From Rubripirellula reticaptiva (lineage in GTDB: Bacteria; Planctomycetota; Planctomycetia; Pirellulales; Pirellulaceae): a DNA stretch of 64,000 nt. Position 1 is the stretch's first letter. Each line of letters begins with the position of its first letter. The notes beneath the pieces are model-generated. The model was given only the letters and a program-made list of their open reading frames with translations. It had not been told where the DNA came from and did no database searches. A program made the position numbers and the translations under genes. Shown one piece after another: positions 10,014-19,500 of the stretch. Location of the stretch: positions 124,001-188,000 of the forward strand of contig NZ_SJPX01000004.1 of assembly GCF_007860175.1 (NCBI RefSeq), in the 5' to 3' direction.

Positions 10014-10387
10014 CCGCATTAATCGCACTGGCTGTCCTGCATCAACTTGGTTTTCGGAGGTAGCGAAGCTCGTCAAGAGTTTCGACCTGGTTGGCGATTC
10101 GCCGAAAGTCTTGACGACTTTTGCCACGATGCCACCCAGTGTTTGAGCTGATGCCAACTGCGAATCGTTGAGAAATCGCCGGTGGAATTGAGAATCCTTC
10201 TCGAGCGAGCGTCAGCATGCTTGCGCAAATTTCCGTTGGCAACTTTTCGCGATCAAAAAACTGCTGTAAATGAGATTGGAAATGATTTTAAGGTGGTAAT
10301 CGAAGCTCGTATTCGGCAACAATGGTCTGCGGCCTTTTCGCAAATCATGAAAAGGGTTGTTTTTCCTTGTTTTTGAGGTTTCAAAGT
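10014..10387. other. Intergenic gap with no supported gene
   Basis: There are 374 bases between the CRTAC1-like gene and the DUF1559 gene. A minus-strand frame of 66 codons (10042-10242) is open but has no convincing ribosome-binding site and no recognised family. The last 40 bases are T-rich and directly precede the DUF1559 start. Confidence 0.4.
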
Positions 10388-11647
10388 ATGAGACAGCGTT
10401 CAAACGCATCCCGCGGTTTCACCCTGGTGGAATTGTTGGTTGTCATCGCCATCATTGGCGTCCTGGTGGGCTTGCTGCTGCCCGCAGTTCAAGCAGCGCG
10501 CGAGGCGGCTCGACGAATGAGCTGCAGTAATAATTTCAAGCAGCTTGGCTTGGCAATGCACAACTACCACAGTGCCTACAAGCAATTGCCGATTCACGGT
10601 GGTGGCACTGATGGACCTGGCGCTCCTGTACCGTTTGGCAACGCGGGTGCGTCAACTAACTGGTGGACTAACTACGGCAGCAACAACGCCTGGCGTTTGA
10701 GTGCCCTGGTTGGTTTGACTCCATTCATGGAACAGCAAGCGTTATGGGAACAGATTAGCAATCCCAGCGTTGTTAACGCGCTTGACCCAAGCACTCCACT
10801 GACGACTCCGTGGCCTGCGATGGGGCCGACAGTCCAGTTTCTTCAGTACCAACCTTGGGTAACAAACCTGCCTATGCTGCGTTGCCCTAGCGATCCCGGT
10901 CAAGGTCTGCCTGCACAAGGACGTACAAATTACGGTCTGTGCATGGGGGACTCGATCGATTGGTCCGTTCGCGGTCCGCGAAATAACCCAACTCGAACCG
11001 GTGGTGGTGCATTGCCAGCCTGGAAATGGCAATACCACAGCGGATGGTCCCAGCGTTCACGCGCCGCTGACCGCGGCATTTTTGTGCCTCACGGCGACGC
11101 AAAGTTCCGTGACATTTTAGACGGACTTTCGAACACCATTGCGATGGGCGAATTGATCACCGACCTTGGTGACCGCGATACGCGGGGAACTCAGTCAATC
11201 AACGGTAACCCACCAAACGAGATCCGCGATAACCCTTCGTATTGTCTTGACAATAACCAAGTCGACCCGCTTCGTCCGCAGTACTGGGCGCCGGGGCAAA
11301 ACACTGAGGGTGCTAACAACGGCCGCGGTTACAAGTGGGCCGACTTCCGTCCTAACTGGTCCGCCATTCACACGATTGCGCCGCCAAACGCAGCAATTGG
11401 TGGTGGTAACAACGCAGGACAAACCGGTATGTTTCCACCATCAAGTCGTCACCAAGGTGGCGCCCACATCTTGATGGGCGACGGAGCAATCAAGTTCATT
11501 ACCAGCTCCATCGAAGCCGGAAATCAACGGGCAGCGAATGTTTGGCAAAACAACACCGTGACGCCGCCAGGCTCGGCCAGTCCTTATGGGCTTTGGGGTG
11601 CGCTTGGAACAAAGGCCAGCAAGGAAGTGATCAGCGAAGAATTCTGA
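10388..11647 (+). CDS. DUF1559 family prepilin-like protein (no. 2)
   Basis: A 419-aa protein starting at the ATG at 10388 ([19 protein letters not shown]). It has a prepilin-type N-terminus, [17 protein letters not shown], with cleavage expected after the Gly, then [25 protein letters not shown], the diagnostic DUF1559 segment (quoted in part: [13 protein letters not shown]). The body is rich in Asn, Gly, Pro and Trp. The C-terminal block [20 protein letters not shown] is the family hallmark. Planctomycetes carry many copies; the role is unproven, possibly pseudopilins or envelope proteins. It converges with a small lipoprotein gene and shares a bidirectional terminator with it. Confidence 0.93.
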   Translation: MRQRSNASRGFTLVELLVVIAIIGVLVGLLLPAVQAAREAARRMSCSNNFKQLGLAMHNYHSAYKQLPIHGGGTDGPGAPVPFGNAGASTNWWTNYGSNNAWRLSALVGLTPFMEQQALWEQISNPSVVNALDPSTPLTTPWPAMGPTVQFLQYQPWVTNLPMLRCPSDPGQGLPAQGRTNYGLCMGDSIDWSVRGPRNNPTRTGGGALPAWKWQYHSGWSQRSRAADRGIFVPHGDAKFRDILDGLSNTIAMGELITDLGDRDTRGTQSINGNPPNEIRDNPSYCLDNNQVDPLRPQYWAPGQNTEGANNGRGYKWADFRPNWSAIHTIAPPNAAIGGGNNAGQTGMFPPSSRHQGGAHILMGDGAIKFITSSIEAGNQRAANVWQNNTVTPPGSASPYGLWGALGTKASKEVISEEF

Positions 11648-11658
11648 TCATGGAAATC

Positions 11659-11688
11659 CGAGTGGCCGCTCGATGGAACGGCCGCTCG
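11659..11688. other. Hairpin just downstream of DUF1559 gene no. 2
   Basis: CGAGTGGCCG at 11659-11668 pairs with CGGCCGCTCG at 11679-11688 (10 pairs, one G-T) around a 10-base loop. There is no T-tract after it. It sits 11 bases past the stop codon and may stabilise the 3' end of the message ahead of the stronger terminator that follows. Confidence 0.5.
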
Positions 11689-11700
11689 TCCTAAAATGCA

Positions 11701-11740
11701 AAGAAGCTCGCTTCCCGCTGGAAAGCGAGCTTCTTTCTTT
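11701..11740. terminator. Bidirectional rho-independent terminator
   Basis: A perfect 13-bp stem: AAGAAGCTCGCTT at 11701-11713 with AAGCGAGCTTCTT at 11723-11735, 9-base loop, then TCTTTT on the plus strand. It serves the DUF1559 gene (ending 11647) on the plus strand and the small lipoprotein gene (ending 11768) on the minus strand. Confidence 0.85.
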
Positions 11741-11767
11741 TGAAGTTCGCGAGTTTCGAAGCAAGGA

Positions 11768-11953
11768 TTACTTGCTTCCATCTTCCATCGTGCCAGCAAG
11801 TGCAGCCTGTTCGGCGGCTTCGGCAGCTTGGTACTTCTCGATTGCAGTCTGGTCCGCATTTTCAACAATGCTAGTGTTCGATTCTTTGCCGCAACCGGTC
11901 ACGCTGAAAACTAAAATTGATGCGAAAAGTGTGCTAAAGAATAGTCGGTTCAT
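11768..11953 (-). CDS. Small lipoprotein paired with a DUF1559 gene
   Basis: A 61-aa product starting at the ATG at 11953, with AGGACA upstream. Residues 1-20 are a signal peptide with lipobox VTGC (Cys21). The mature part is only about 40 residues, acidic and Ala/Glu/Gln-rich (IEKYQAAEAAEQAALAGTM), probably one helix. It is similar in size and pattern to the 53-aa lipoprotein at 50513-50674, which also adjoins a DUF1559 gene (shared pattern: Ile, two residues, Tyr, then Ala/Glu-rich). No known family; envelope localisation is inferred from the lipobox. Confidence 0.75.
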   Translation of the reverse strand: MNRLFFSTLFASILVFSVTGCGKESNTSIVENADQTAIEKYQAAEAAEQAALAGTMEDGSK

Positions 11954-12217
11954 GGAATGTCCTGTCGGTAGGAATGGCGGAGGGAGAAACTACCTCCCGA
12001 TTATACCGCAGGCGATGATCGAGGGGAGGACATTCATCGGTAGCTTTGGTTGTGAATTTGTTCGCGGCTATACGTCTGCCTCTCGATGCAACGTTTTCAT
12101 TTCTCACTTGCACAACCCAGGCGTATTGAAAAGCTGAGAATTGAAGCTCAGCCAATCGGTCAACTAACGTATCTACGTAGAATCGGACTGCTTGTTTGGC
12201 CGGCAACTCATTTAATT

Positions 12218-12889
12218 TCATTCAGCCAAGCTGATGTCGTCCAGTTCCATTCGCACACTTTGCAATGCAAAGTCGGGTGCGGTTAGTGGTGGTTGGTGCT
12301 CGATGACAAAGCTTTGGATGGTGTCGGTCATGCGCGCCAGTTGACAATCGATCTCTTCGTTAAGTGGGACAAGGCGATCGAACACCGGTCGGTTGAGAAC
12401 GTAGCTATAAGTACATGTGATTTCGTTGGGAGCGCAGCGCAAGAGATTCTCATGAACGACTCCTTGCGGATATTTGGCACTGCTGAGGTTTTCGTTGAAG
12501 TACGAAAGGTGACAGATGTCCCATGCGACGCCTTCGGGAAAATCGATCTCGGCTAAGTAACGGAAGAAGTTGAAATCGATGATCGCGTCGTCTTCGAACA
12601 CCATGATCGGAAATTCGGATGGATCTAACTTCATGAAATCGAGGTGCGAAAGGGCGCAAGCAGCGGTTCCCCACCAGTCTCTCAAATCAGTGTGCCATCT
12701 TCCTTGTAGCACCGGCGGCAGCCCTTGATTCTCGAAGTCTTCGGTTTCGGGTGTTCGAGCCTGGACGATATCGACGTTTTGAAATCCGGCACGTGCAAGG
12801 TGCTTGCTGATGCGTCTGATTCTTTCTCTCGCCCGATCGTCCAGCGTGCTGATCACGAAGGTCCGAGTATTCGCGTCGATGTTCTTCAT
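12218..12889 (-). CDS. Glycosyltransferase family 25-like protein
   Basis: A 223-aa protein. The GT25 layout is visible: N-terminal TFVISTLDDRARERIRRI (nucleotide-sugar fold start), GTAACALSHLDFM (about residues 73-85), and IMVFEDDAIIDFNFF (about 94-108) with the metal-binding EDD. The C-terminal part has TYSYVLNRPVFDRLV. GT25 includes bacterial lipooligosaccharide galactosyltransferases and animal collagen galactosyltransferases; the acceptor here is unknown. It is the last gene of a probable three-gene operon, 77 bases after the two-domain glycosyltransferase. Confidence 0.7.
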   Translation of the reverse strand: MKNIDANTRTFVISTLDDRARERIRRISKHLARAGFQNVDIVQARTPETEDFENQGLPPVLQGRWHTDLRDWWGTAACALSHLDFMKLDPSEFPIMVFEDDAIIDFNFFRYLAEIDFPEGVAWDICHLSYFNENLSSAKYPQGVVHENLLRCAPNEITCTYSYVLNRPVFDRLVPLNEEIDCQLARMTDTIQSFVIEHQPPLTAPDFALQSVRMELDDISLAE

Positions 12890-12966
12890 TATTGGTCATC
12901 CGATCTAGCCGTGCTCGACATGGGATGGAGGGCAAAAGGTTGCTTGGGATTTGCAATTCAAGATCG

Positions 12967-14334
12967 CTAATGAACGATCGCCAATTTTGCCAGCGAACGC
13001 GCATTGCCATGCGCGATATGGATCGGAGTACCGCTGCGACAGGTGATACGTCCGTCCGGCATCACTTGAACTTCGCCGACCGGCCGGTCGTGGACACAGT
13101 AATTCCAGCTCTCGGGAATCTCTTTCCACCGCTCGGGATCGCTGTGGCAGTAAAGGTTAAACGCCGATTGGTCACCCCAGTCTGTCGTGCCCTTTAGTTC
13201 TGAAGAGTCACGAAGACGGGCGGCCTCTTTGAAGTAACTGTGCATCGATCCGGCCGTTCCAGCGCTAAACCCGCTGTTGAGAAACGGACGAGTCGAAAAC
13301 AGTTCAAATGCTCGACGTCGCATCGCTGGATGTTGAATCGTGCGAGTCCAACCGACGATCGCCACATTGTGGGGATAGCCCAGAGGTTCGCGAACACCAA
13401 AGATTTTTTTCGGATGTCTCTGTACTAATCGCCAAAGCGGATCCAGTTTCGCTTGGATAATCACGTCACTGGCATCCCAATAGGCCACCGGGACCTGCGG
13501 ATCGAGCGATGCCGTGATTTCCGCAAAATCGGCCAATCGGCGAACCGGCGGCATTTGGCCGTTGGCGACTTTGTGAATTACACGCACGCCACGACAGGCA
13601 GCCAGCAAACGGCTTTCACTTGGATACAGTCCGTAGCCCACGGCAATCACTTCCTGTTCGTTGCCAGACGCACGCATCATTCGTAGAAAGACATCGCGAA
13701 ACCGGTTCACATCACGACGATTGAATGCGACCAATACTTTTGCATCGTCTGTTGCTAATGGATTTGCAGCCGAGTCAGTTGCCGGCAGATGGTCGTTGCA
13801 CGCGTCCGCGGAATTCTCCCCTGCAAGATGAAATGCTTTCGCACCGGGCAAGTACTCGATTCGAGATCCCGATCGGCGTGTGTCCTCGCAACGACAGAGG
13901 CATTCGCACTTGCCTGGCTCCCAACGAAAGGGAACGCGGCGGAGCGCCCGTCGACGAAACAGAGTTGCACCCATCGAAACATGCGGCGACGATCCGTGAC
14001 GTGCGGCTTCCCCTAAATAATCGGCAGCAAAAGCGGCGTATTCAGGACGTGAAGCTAGCGCATGATGCAATCGGGTGATGCAATCGGGTGCGAGCGTGAC
14101 ATCATCATCCAAGAACATCAACCACGGGCTGGTCGTAACTTCGATCGCCTCATTTCTCGCCCGCGTGATCGTGGCGATTCGATTTTCATCGTCGGTTGAT
14201 GGTGTGCCCACCACGCGATGCAATTGGATGTGAACACCCACCTGAGCGCGAAGCGAGTCAACGACCGCTGCCGGCAATTGCGTCTCTTCCCGCGTTAGAA
14301 TTACGACGTCGATCGTCGGTGCGTCATGTGGCAT
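12967..14334 (-). CDS. Two-domain glycosyltransferase: GT2 domain fused to PLOD-like glycosyltransferase domain
   Basis: A 455-aa protein. Residues about 7-180 are a GT-A, family 2 type domain: TIDVVILTREE, ITRARNEAIE and the metal site WLMFLDDDVTLAPDC. From about 198 a second domain starts (KVLVAFNRRDVNRF), continuing with VAYWDASDVIIQAKL, IFGVREPLGYPHN, FLNSGFSAGTAGSM and DWGDQSAF. This order (YxDASDV, FxxREPxxYP, LNSGxxxG, DDQ-like) recalls the glycosyltransferase domain of PLOD lysyl hydroxylase/glucosyltransferases. That assignment comes from pattern memory and needs a profile search. Two active sites in one chain suggest sequential sugar additions. Confidence 0.65.
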   Translation of the reverse strand: MPHDAPTIDVVILTREETQLPAAVVDSLRAQVGVHIQLHRVVGTPSTDDENRIATITRARNEAIEVTTSPWLMFLDDDVTLAPDCITRLHHALASRPEYAAFAADYLGEAARHGSSPHVSMGATLFRRRALRRVPFRWEPGKCECLCRCEDTRRSGSRIEYLPGAKAFHLAGENSADACNDHLPATDSAANPLATDDAKVLVAFNRRDVNRFRDVFLRMMRASGNEQEVIAVGYGLYPSESRLLAACRGVRVIHKVANGQMPPVRRLADFAEITASLDPQVPVAYWDASDVIIQAKLDPLWRLVQRHPKKIFGVREPLGYPHNVAIVGWTRTIQHPAMRRRAFELFSTRPFLNSGFSAGTAGSMHSYFKEAARLRDSSELKGTTDWGDQSAFNLYCHSDPERWKEIPESWNYCVHDRPVGEVQVMPDGRITCRSGTPIHIAHGNARSLAKLAIVH

Positions 14335-14359
14335 GGCAACGTTCCCGATCTGAAGCGAC

Positions 14360-14827
14360 CTAGTAACAGCCAGCCAATTTTCCTGTCGGATTCATGCTGT
14401 AGTGATCGACACTGCGGTCCTCTGGAAGCGGCGGATAGTATTGGGCGCTTTCAGCTGCCGTCAAACCAGCTTCCAGTTCAAGCATCGATTGGGCGTGTTC
14501 GCGAACGTAGATGATTCCCTGGACAACGTCCTTGTCCATCGAATGGAACACCTTGTCGGCAAGCGCCTTTCCTTCCAACCAGGTTCCCTTATCAAGATCG
14601 ACCTGTTTGGGGCACTCGGGGATAAAAAGAGACGTCACATCATCGGCAAAGAATGATCGTTTGATCACTAGCTTGGGTGAAAGTCTTTGAGTCGCCGTGA
14701 TGAAGATCTGGCCATTGATTTGATTGATTTGGCTGAACGAAATCTCTGCGACGTCAGGGAAGCGAGGCGGGATTGAAACCGTCCCTGACAAATACATCGA
14801 ACGAAGTTGCTGTTCAGTCTTACTCAT
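14360..14827 (-). CDS. Uncharacterised 155-aa protein heading the glycosyltransferase operon
   Basis: A soluble 155-aa product (MSKTEQQLRSMYLSGTVSIP) with no signal peptide. It ends 25 bases before the GT2/PLOD-like gene, so it is probably co-transcribed. The first 75 residues look beta-rich; the segment about 85-125 looks helical (acidic, with EHAQSMLELEAGLTAAES). The C-terminus is NPTGKLAGCY. I do not recognise the family. It could be an acceptor or adaptor for the glycosyltransferases, or an unrelated protein. Confidence 0.6.
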   Translation of the reverse strand: MSKTEQQLRSMYLSGTVSIPPRFPDVAEISFSQINQINGQIFITATQRLSPKLVIKRSFFADDVTSLFIPECPKQVDLDKGTWLEGKALADKVFHSMDKDVVQGIIYVREHAQSMLELEAGLTAAESAQYYPPLPEDRSVDHYSMNPTGKLAGCY

Positions 14828-15033
14828 GTCTTTGGCCTATCGAGTCGGTTGCAAATGGATCTTCCTCTTGCCCCGACACCAACCTAGGTCTCCGCGAATC
14901 CAAACGCAAGTTTTCATTCGCGTCTCTTTCATAAAACAGCATGTTTATTCAGTCCAACACGCTAGTTAACCGTGTGTATCATCAAAGGCGAGCTGCCAGA
15001 ACAAAGATTGAGCAATAAACCGGGAAGAGACTG

Positions 15034-16521
15034 ATGAACTATCTCAGCTACATGATTCTGACGATTGCATTTCTATCGGGATACTCAGCGCATGAGGTGG
15101 CAGGACAAGGCGCAAAACTAACGCCCCCACAGCTCTATCAAACGATTCCTACTCGAGCCGCACGCGAGGTGTCACCGGAATCTGAACCACTCAACTTGGA
15201 AATCGCCAGTCCGGTGGCGGAAGAGACGGCCTCAACTCAAACGCCCAGTGAATTGCAAGATAATGCGGAAATTCAGTTTAATGTGGATGAAGCTCCCCTG
15301 CTGCAGAGCATACCGCCTGAAATTGATCCGCGATGGGGACCTGACTCTGAAATCAAGTTGCCGGCTCAGTTTGACTTAGTCGATTACTTACCAACGCCGG
15401 GCGAGCAGACACGCAATGACTGTGTTGCCTGGGCGATCGCGCATTCGGCGTACTCTTGTCAAATTGGACAAGAGCGTCGGAAGCGGCCGACGAGTGACTG
15501 TGACCTGTTCAGCCCGGCTTTCATTTTTGAACAGCTTGGGGGAAATCCGAACGGGCTTCACGCAATGCAGGTGATCAATTTTGTGCAGAACACCGGATGC
15601 GCGACCATGGCATCGATGTCGTTGTCAAAAAGTGAGGTCGGCGGAAAAGATCGTGTCGAAGCGAACAACTTCAAGGCACAGCGACACGAACGTGCTGCCT
15701 CAATTGGCGATATCAAGAGTTATATTTATGAAGGTTATCCCGTCGTGTTGATCGTTCAAATGGGAGGCGACTTTCAGTCCGATGCAAAAATCAATGCACC
15801 GTACAACTGGCGAGACGAACAAAACAAATTAACCGGTTATCACGCCATCGCCGCAGTCGGTTTCGATGATGCGAGAAAGGCTTTTTTGATTATGAATTCG
15901 TGGGGGACTCAGTGGAAAGACTGTGGTTTTTGTTGGGTGTCCTATGAAAACTTTGACCAGATCGATGATCAAAGTTGGTGTGCGGAAGCTCACGTCGTTG
16001 GTGTAAAAAATTATGCTCCGATTTACGTTTCGATGGAATCGAGCGGAGGTAGGCGATCGCGTTTTGGGCGTTCAAGCTACTACTCGGGGCGAACATTTCG
16101 GCTCGGTACTGATCGAAAAATTTACGAAGGACGCAGAGTCGTTTCGCCTGACCAATGGGTTTTTGATGACATCACATGCAACCGTAACAATCTTTATGCC
16201 CTTGGCCGCGATCAGACGGTTTATCGATTGAACGATGAAGCGTATGGGAATAGCTGGACTCACCTTGATGGTGGCATCATGGCGAATAAAAAAGTCACCA
16301 TGATGGCAGGGGACCACTCGACTGAATTGCTGGTTCTTACGGATGGGCAGGAAATGTTCCAGTATGATCAGCGTGCCGGACGCTGGGATTTGGTGAAGCT
16401 GCCGAAAAAGGATGCCGAACCGGTCGATGTTCGCATCACCGCGGGTAAGATCTGTGCAACGACATCCGTTGGGGACGTTTTTACTCTTGATCAGAGCAAT
16501 CACTGGTCGCTGGCACCGTAG
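15034..16521 (+). CDS. Secreted papain-family (C1) cysteine peptidase-like protein with tectonin-like C-terminus
   Basis: A 495-aa protein with GGGAAGAG upstream of the ATG. A signal peptide covers about residues 1-25. The peptidase domain (about 105-330) has the catalytic Cys in RNDCVAWAIAHSAYS (Cys130), the His in GYHAIAAVGFDD (His270) and the Asn in IMNSWGTQWKDCGF (Asn288), in the correct C1 order. The C-terminal 165 residues form short repeats such as SWTHLDGG and RWDLVKLP, like tectonin beta-propeller blades, a likely carbohydrate-binding module. There is no classical papain propeptide. It is divergent from the glycosyltransferase operon, 206 bases away. Confidence 0.8.
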   Translation: MNYLSYMILTIAFLSGYSAHEVAGQGAKLTPPQLYQTIPTRAAREVSPESEPLNLEIASPVAEETASTQTPSELQDNAEIQFNVDEAPLLQSIPPEIDPRWGPDSEIKLPAQFDLVDYLPTPGEQTRNDCVAWAIAHSAYSCQIGQERRKRPTSDCDLFSPAFIFEQLGGNPNGLHAMQVINFVQNTGCATMASMSLSKSEVGGKDRVEANNFKAQRHERAASIGDIKSYIYEGYPVVLIVQMGGDFQSDAKINAPYNWRDEQNKLTGYHAIAAVGFDDARKAFLIMNSWGTQWKDCGFCWVSYENFDQIDDQSWCAEAHVVGVKNYAPIYVSMESSGGRRSRFGRSSYYSGRTFRLGTDRKIYEGRRVVSPDQWVFDDITCNRNNLYALGRDQTVYRLNDEAYGNSWTHLDGGIMANKKVTMMAGDHSTELLVLTDGQEMFQYDQRAGRWDLVKLPKKDAEPVDVRITAGKICATTSVGDVFTLDQSNHWSLAP

Positions 16522-16548
16522 ATCGATGCCCTTTGCATTTGTCGCGTT

Positions 16549-19500
16549 TTATTGATTGGGCATCGTTCGCGCTACACGAAATCCTGAATAGGGATGATGC
16601 GATGTTGTTCGTGACAATTCGCGTTTGGCGTTTCGCATCGTCGTTGGAACATAAAAGACGGCGCTGCCGCGTTGAATGTTGATGTCTGCGCGTGAACGAC
16701 TTGGATTCACATAGTCATCCATGACCACAGACAAATTAAAGTCCCTTGGCGGTGACGCTTCGCACCATTCCATGACGTTACCAAGGGTGTCGAAGAGTCC
16801 AAATCCGTTTGGCAATAACTGCCCGACCGGATGGAAGCGGACCTGCGAGTTTGTAGCCGAGCTTTCGGTCGTCCAGGCGTATTTGGGTAACAGTTTGGCG
16901 TCGTTGCCGTAGTGTCGCGGAGTTGTGGTCTTCGCCCGACTGGCATATTCCCATTCCGCTTCGGTTGGTAACCGATATCCGATCCGTTTTAGAAAGTCGT
17001 TCGGCAACTGAAATCCATCGGACGCTTCTAGTCCAGTGATCATTTGATCGATCGGCGGATAACACATTTGGTCTTCGGGAATCCCTTCCTGTTCGCTTAG
17101 CCAGCGGCAGTAGAACATCGCGTCGTACCAGCTGACGGCCGTGATTGGACAGTCTTTGCTGTGGGTGTACTCCGTTGCGTACAAAGCGGTTGGGTTGTAA
17201 CGCTGAAATTCCGCTACGGTAACTTCCGTCGAACCGATCGCGAAACTTCGAGGAATGCGTGAGTTGATCGATACTTCCAAGTGATGATCGCGAAAAGCTT
17301 CATCGCCTGGTGAACCCATGCGGAACTCAACCGGGCCAGCGACGACAACCATGGTTTGGTTCTCAGTGTTACGGTACCAAGTTGGAATCGATGATTTGGA
17401 TTTGACTGAGGGGGACCGCGCGAGATCGATTTCATTTTGAATCTCCGGCCATTTCCATCGTACGCAAAGGTGTTTGCAAATTGATTGAATCGCAGCCGAT
17501 GGATCATTGGATCCCCACTGGCCGATTGCGTCACGCAGTTGGATTGCAATGTCGGATGGCAGTTGTTCCGGGCGATATTGGGCGAGTGCGGCAATGATGG
17601 CGACGCGTCTCGACTCATCGGGTTCAATCATTAGACGTCGAACGAGAACTTCTGGGTCGACACCAAGTGACGCCATTCGATCAATAAGGTAAGAACGTAG
17701 TCGAGAATCGGGTCGGCTTTGCAAAAGCGGCCAGAGACTTTCCGATGAGCCGAGTCGCAGCAACGCAACCACGGCATTGGCTTGCCGACTTGCCAGTTCA
17801 TCCTTGATTTCATCGGAGACGATTGGACGATGCCAGACGGATGCGACGATCAATTTGTCAGTGTTGTCATCAAAGACCACAGAGATACTGACGGGCCGGA
17901 AATCTCTTTCGATAAGTTTCTGCGATAGTTGTAGATGTTCCTGGTGATCGACACGGTTTAACGATTGCGATTGCATCGTGCCGCCGTTCCACCAAACCGC
18001 GGCGAAGCTGATTTCTTGCTCGTCAAATTCGCCGGCAGGGTTGATTCGTACATCCGTTTGGTGCCATCCATCGAGCAATCTCGATTCGTAGGCGTAGGCC
18101 GAATCGTTCCAGGCGTCGTTGCAGCGCGGTTTCGATACCGTTCGCCAGCGGACGGAACTGTACCGATCCGTTCCATCTGGATAACGAAGCTTTAGGTTGG
18201 ACTTTGGCACGTATCCGCCATCGTTGAGTGGTTCCCAACCCTTGCTTTGATGGTCTTCTTCCTTCAATCCGACATAGATTCTTGAATCAATCATCGACTC
18301 GACCGCCTGAGTCCAAAGGATTCCAAATCCGATTTCGTCAAGGTTGGTGTCCGACGCAGGAATCGCAGTGAAGTCCGCTGGAAAGAGACCTGCTTTGTGC
18401 ATTTGTTCTTGAACATCAGGCACGTTCTGGTGTCCCTGATGCCGAGTGAATTTCCATTTCAATCCGTCTCGTATCCAGATTGCGGTGACGAAGTCCGCAT
18501 CCTCGAATCGGTAAGCGCGAACACAACTGGGGCGGTAGCCGAACCTGTCAAGATGATCGGCAAAGTCTTCGAACTGATCTAGAGGCAATCGTTGGCAGAA
18601 AATGAAGGCATCCGACGCAATTCCTTCAAAGTTTTTGATGGATTTAAGAGTCGCCGCATCGACGTTCGTTTCATTCGCGGCGCGGTTGCGAAGTTTGGGC
18701 CATTTCGGCATGGCGGCTTTTGTCAATTCCTGTTCGAGTGCCGCAACGACCGCATGGGAGTCAAGCGCTGCAACCGGCAAAAGCAATTCGAATTGGTCCG
18801 GTGATGCAGTGCTCAGCAAGTCCTTCAGTTCTGTGTCGGTCGGCTTCAGGCACTTTGAAAGTAGGATTGCAGAATTGAGACGCACGTCGCCTTGTTCTGG
18901 AACGCGAAAGAATGCTTGCGTCGGCTTAGACAGGTAGGCTGACAATTTTGCGAAGCCGGGGGCCATTTCGACGACAAGCGGCGTGCTTTGGTTGACGATC
19001 ACTCCAGCCAAGCGTTCCGCAAGATGTTCCCATTGCTGATTATCAGGATCGAGCTGTGCCGTCGCGAAAGCCGCTTTAATCCAATGCATCTCGTCGACGG
19101 ATCCTGATTGGACAATTTCCCAGAGCTTCTTTACCGCCGGCTTTTGACGTAGTTCCAGTCGATCACTGATCAGCGAGATTTGATTGACTTCGGCGATCAT
19201 TAAAGCATCGATCAACGGCTCGGTTTGAGTGGGGTCGCTACCAATCAATGCAAGGCGTGCGGCAAGGATTTCGTCGTCGGGGCGATCTGTGTCTTTGATC
19301 ACCGACTGCAATAGCGGTTCCGCTTGACTTTGTATCGGTTGCAGCCTTGAAATTTCATCGAGAACATGATCGGTATCGGCGGCCAACAGCCTTTGCACTT
19401 GTAGCTTCACTTCTTGTTCGGCAAGGTTCGCGCGAATGTTCTCGTTGATCTGCGTGCCGCCCCATCCGATCAGCATCGCGATCATTGCGGCGATCGCCCA

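Noticed and set aside
10042-10242. 66-codon minus-strand frame after the CRTAC1-like gene
   Set aside because: Open and of plausible composition, but no start signal and no family; kept only as a note on the gap.
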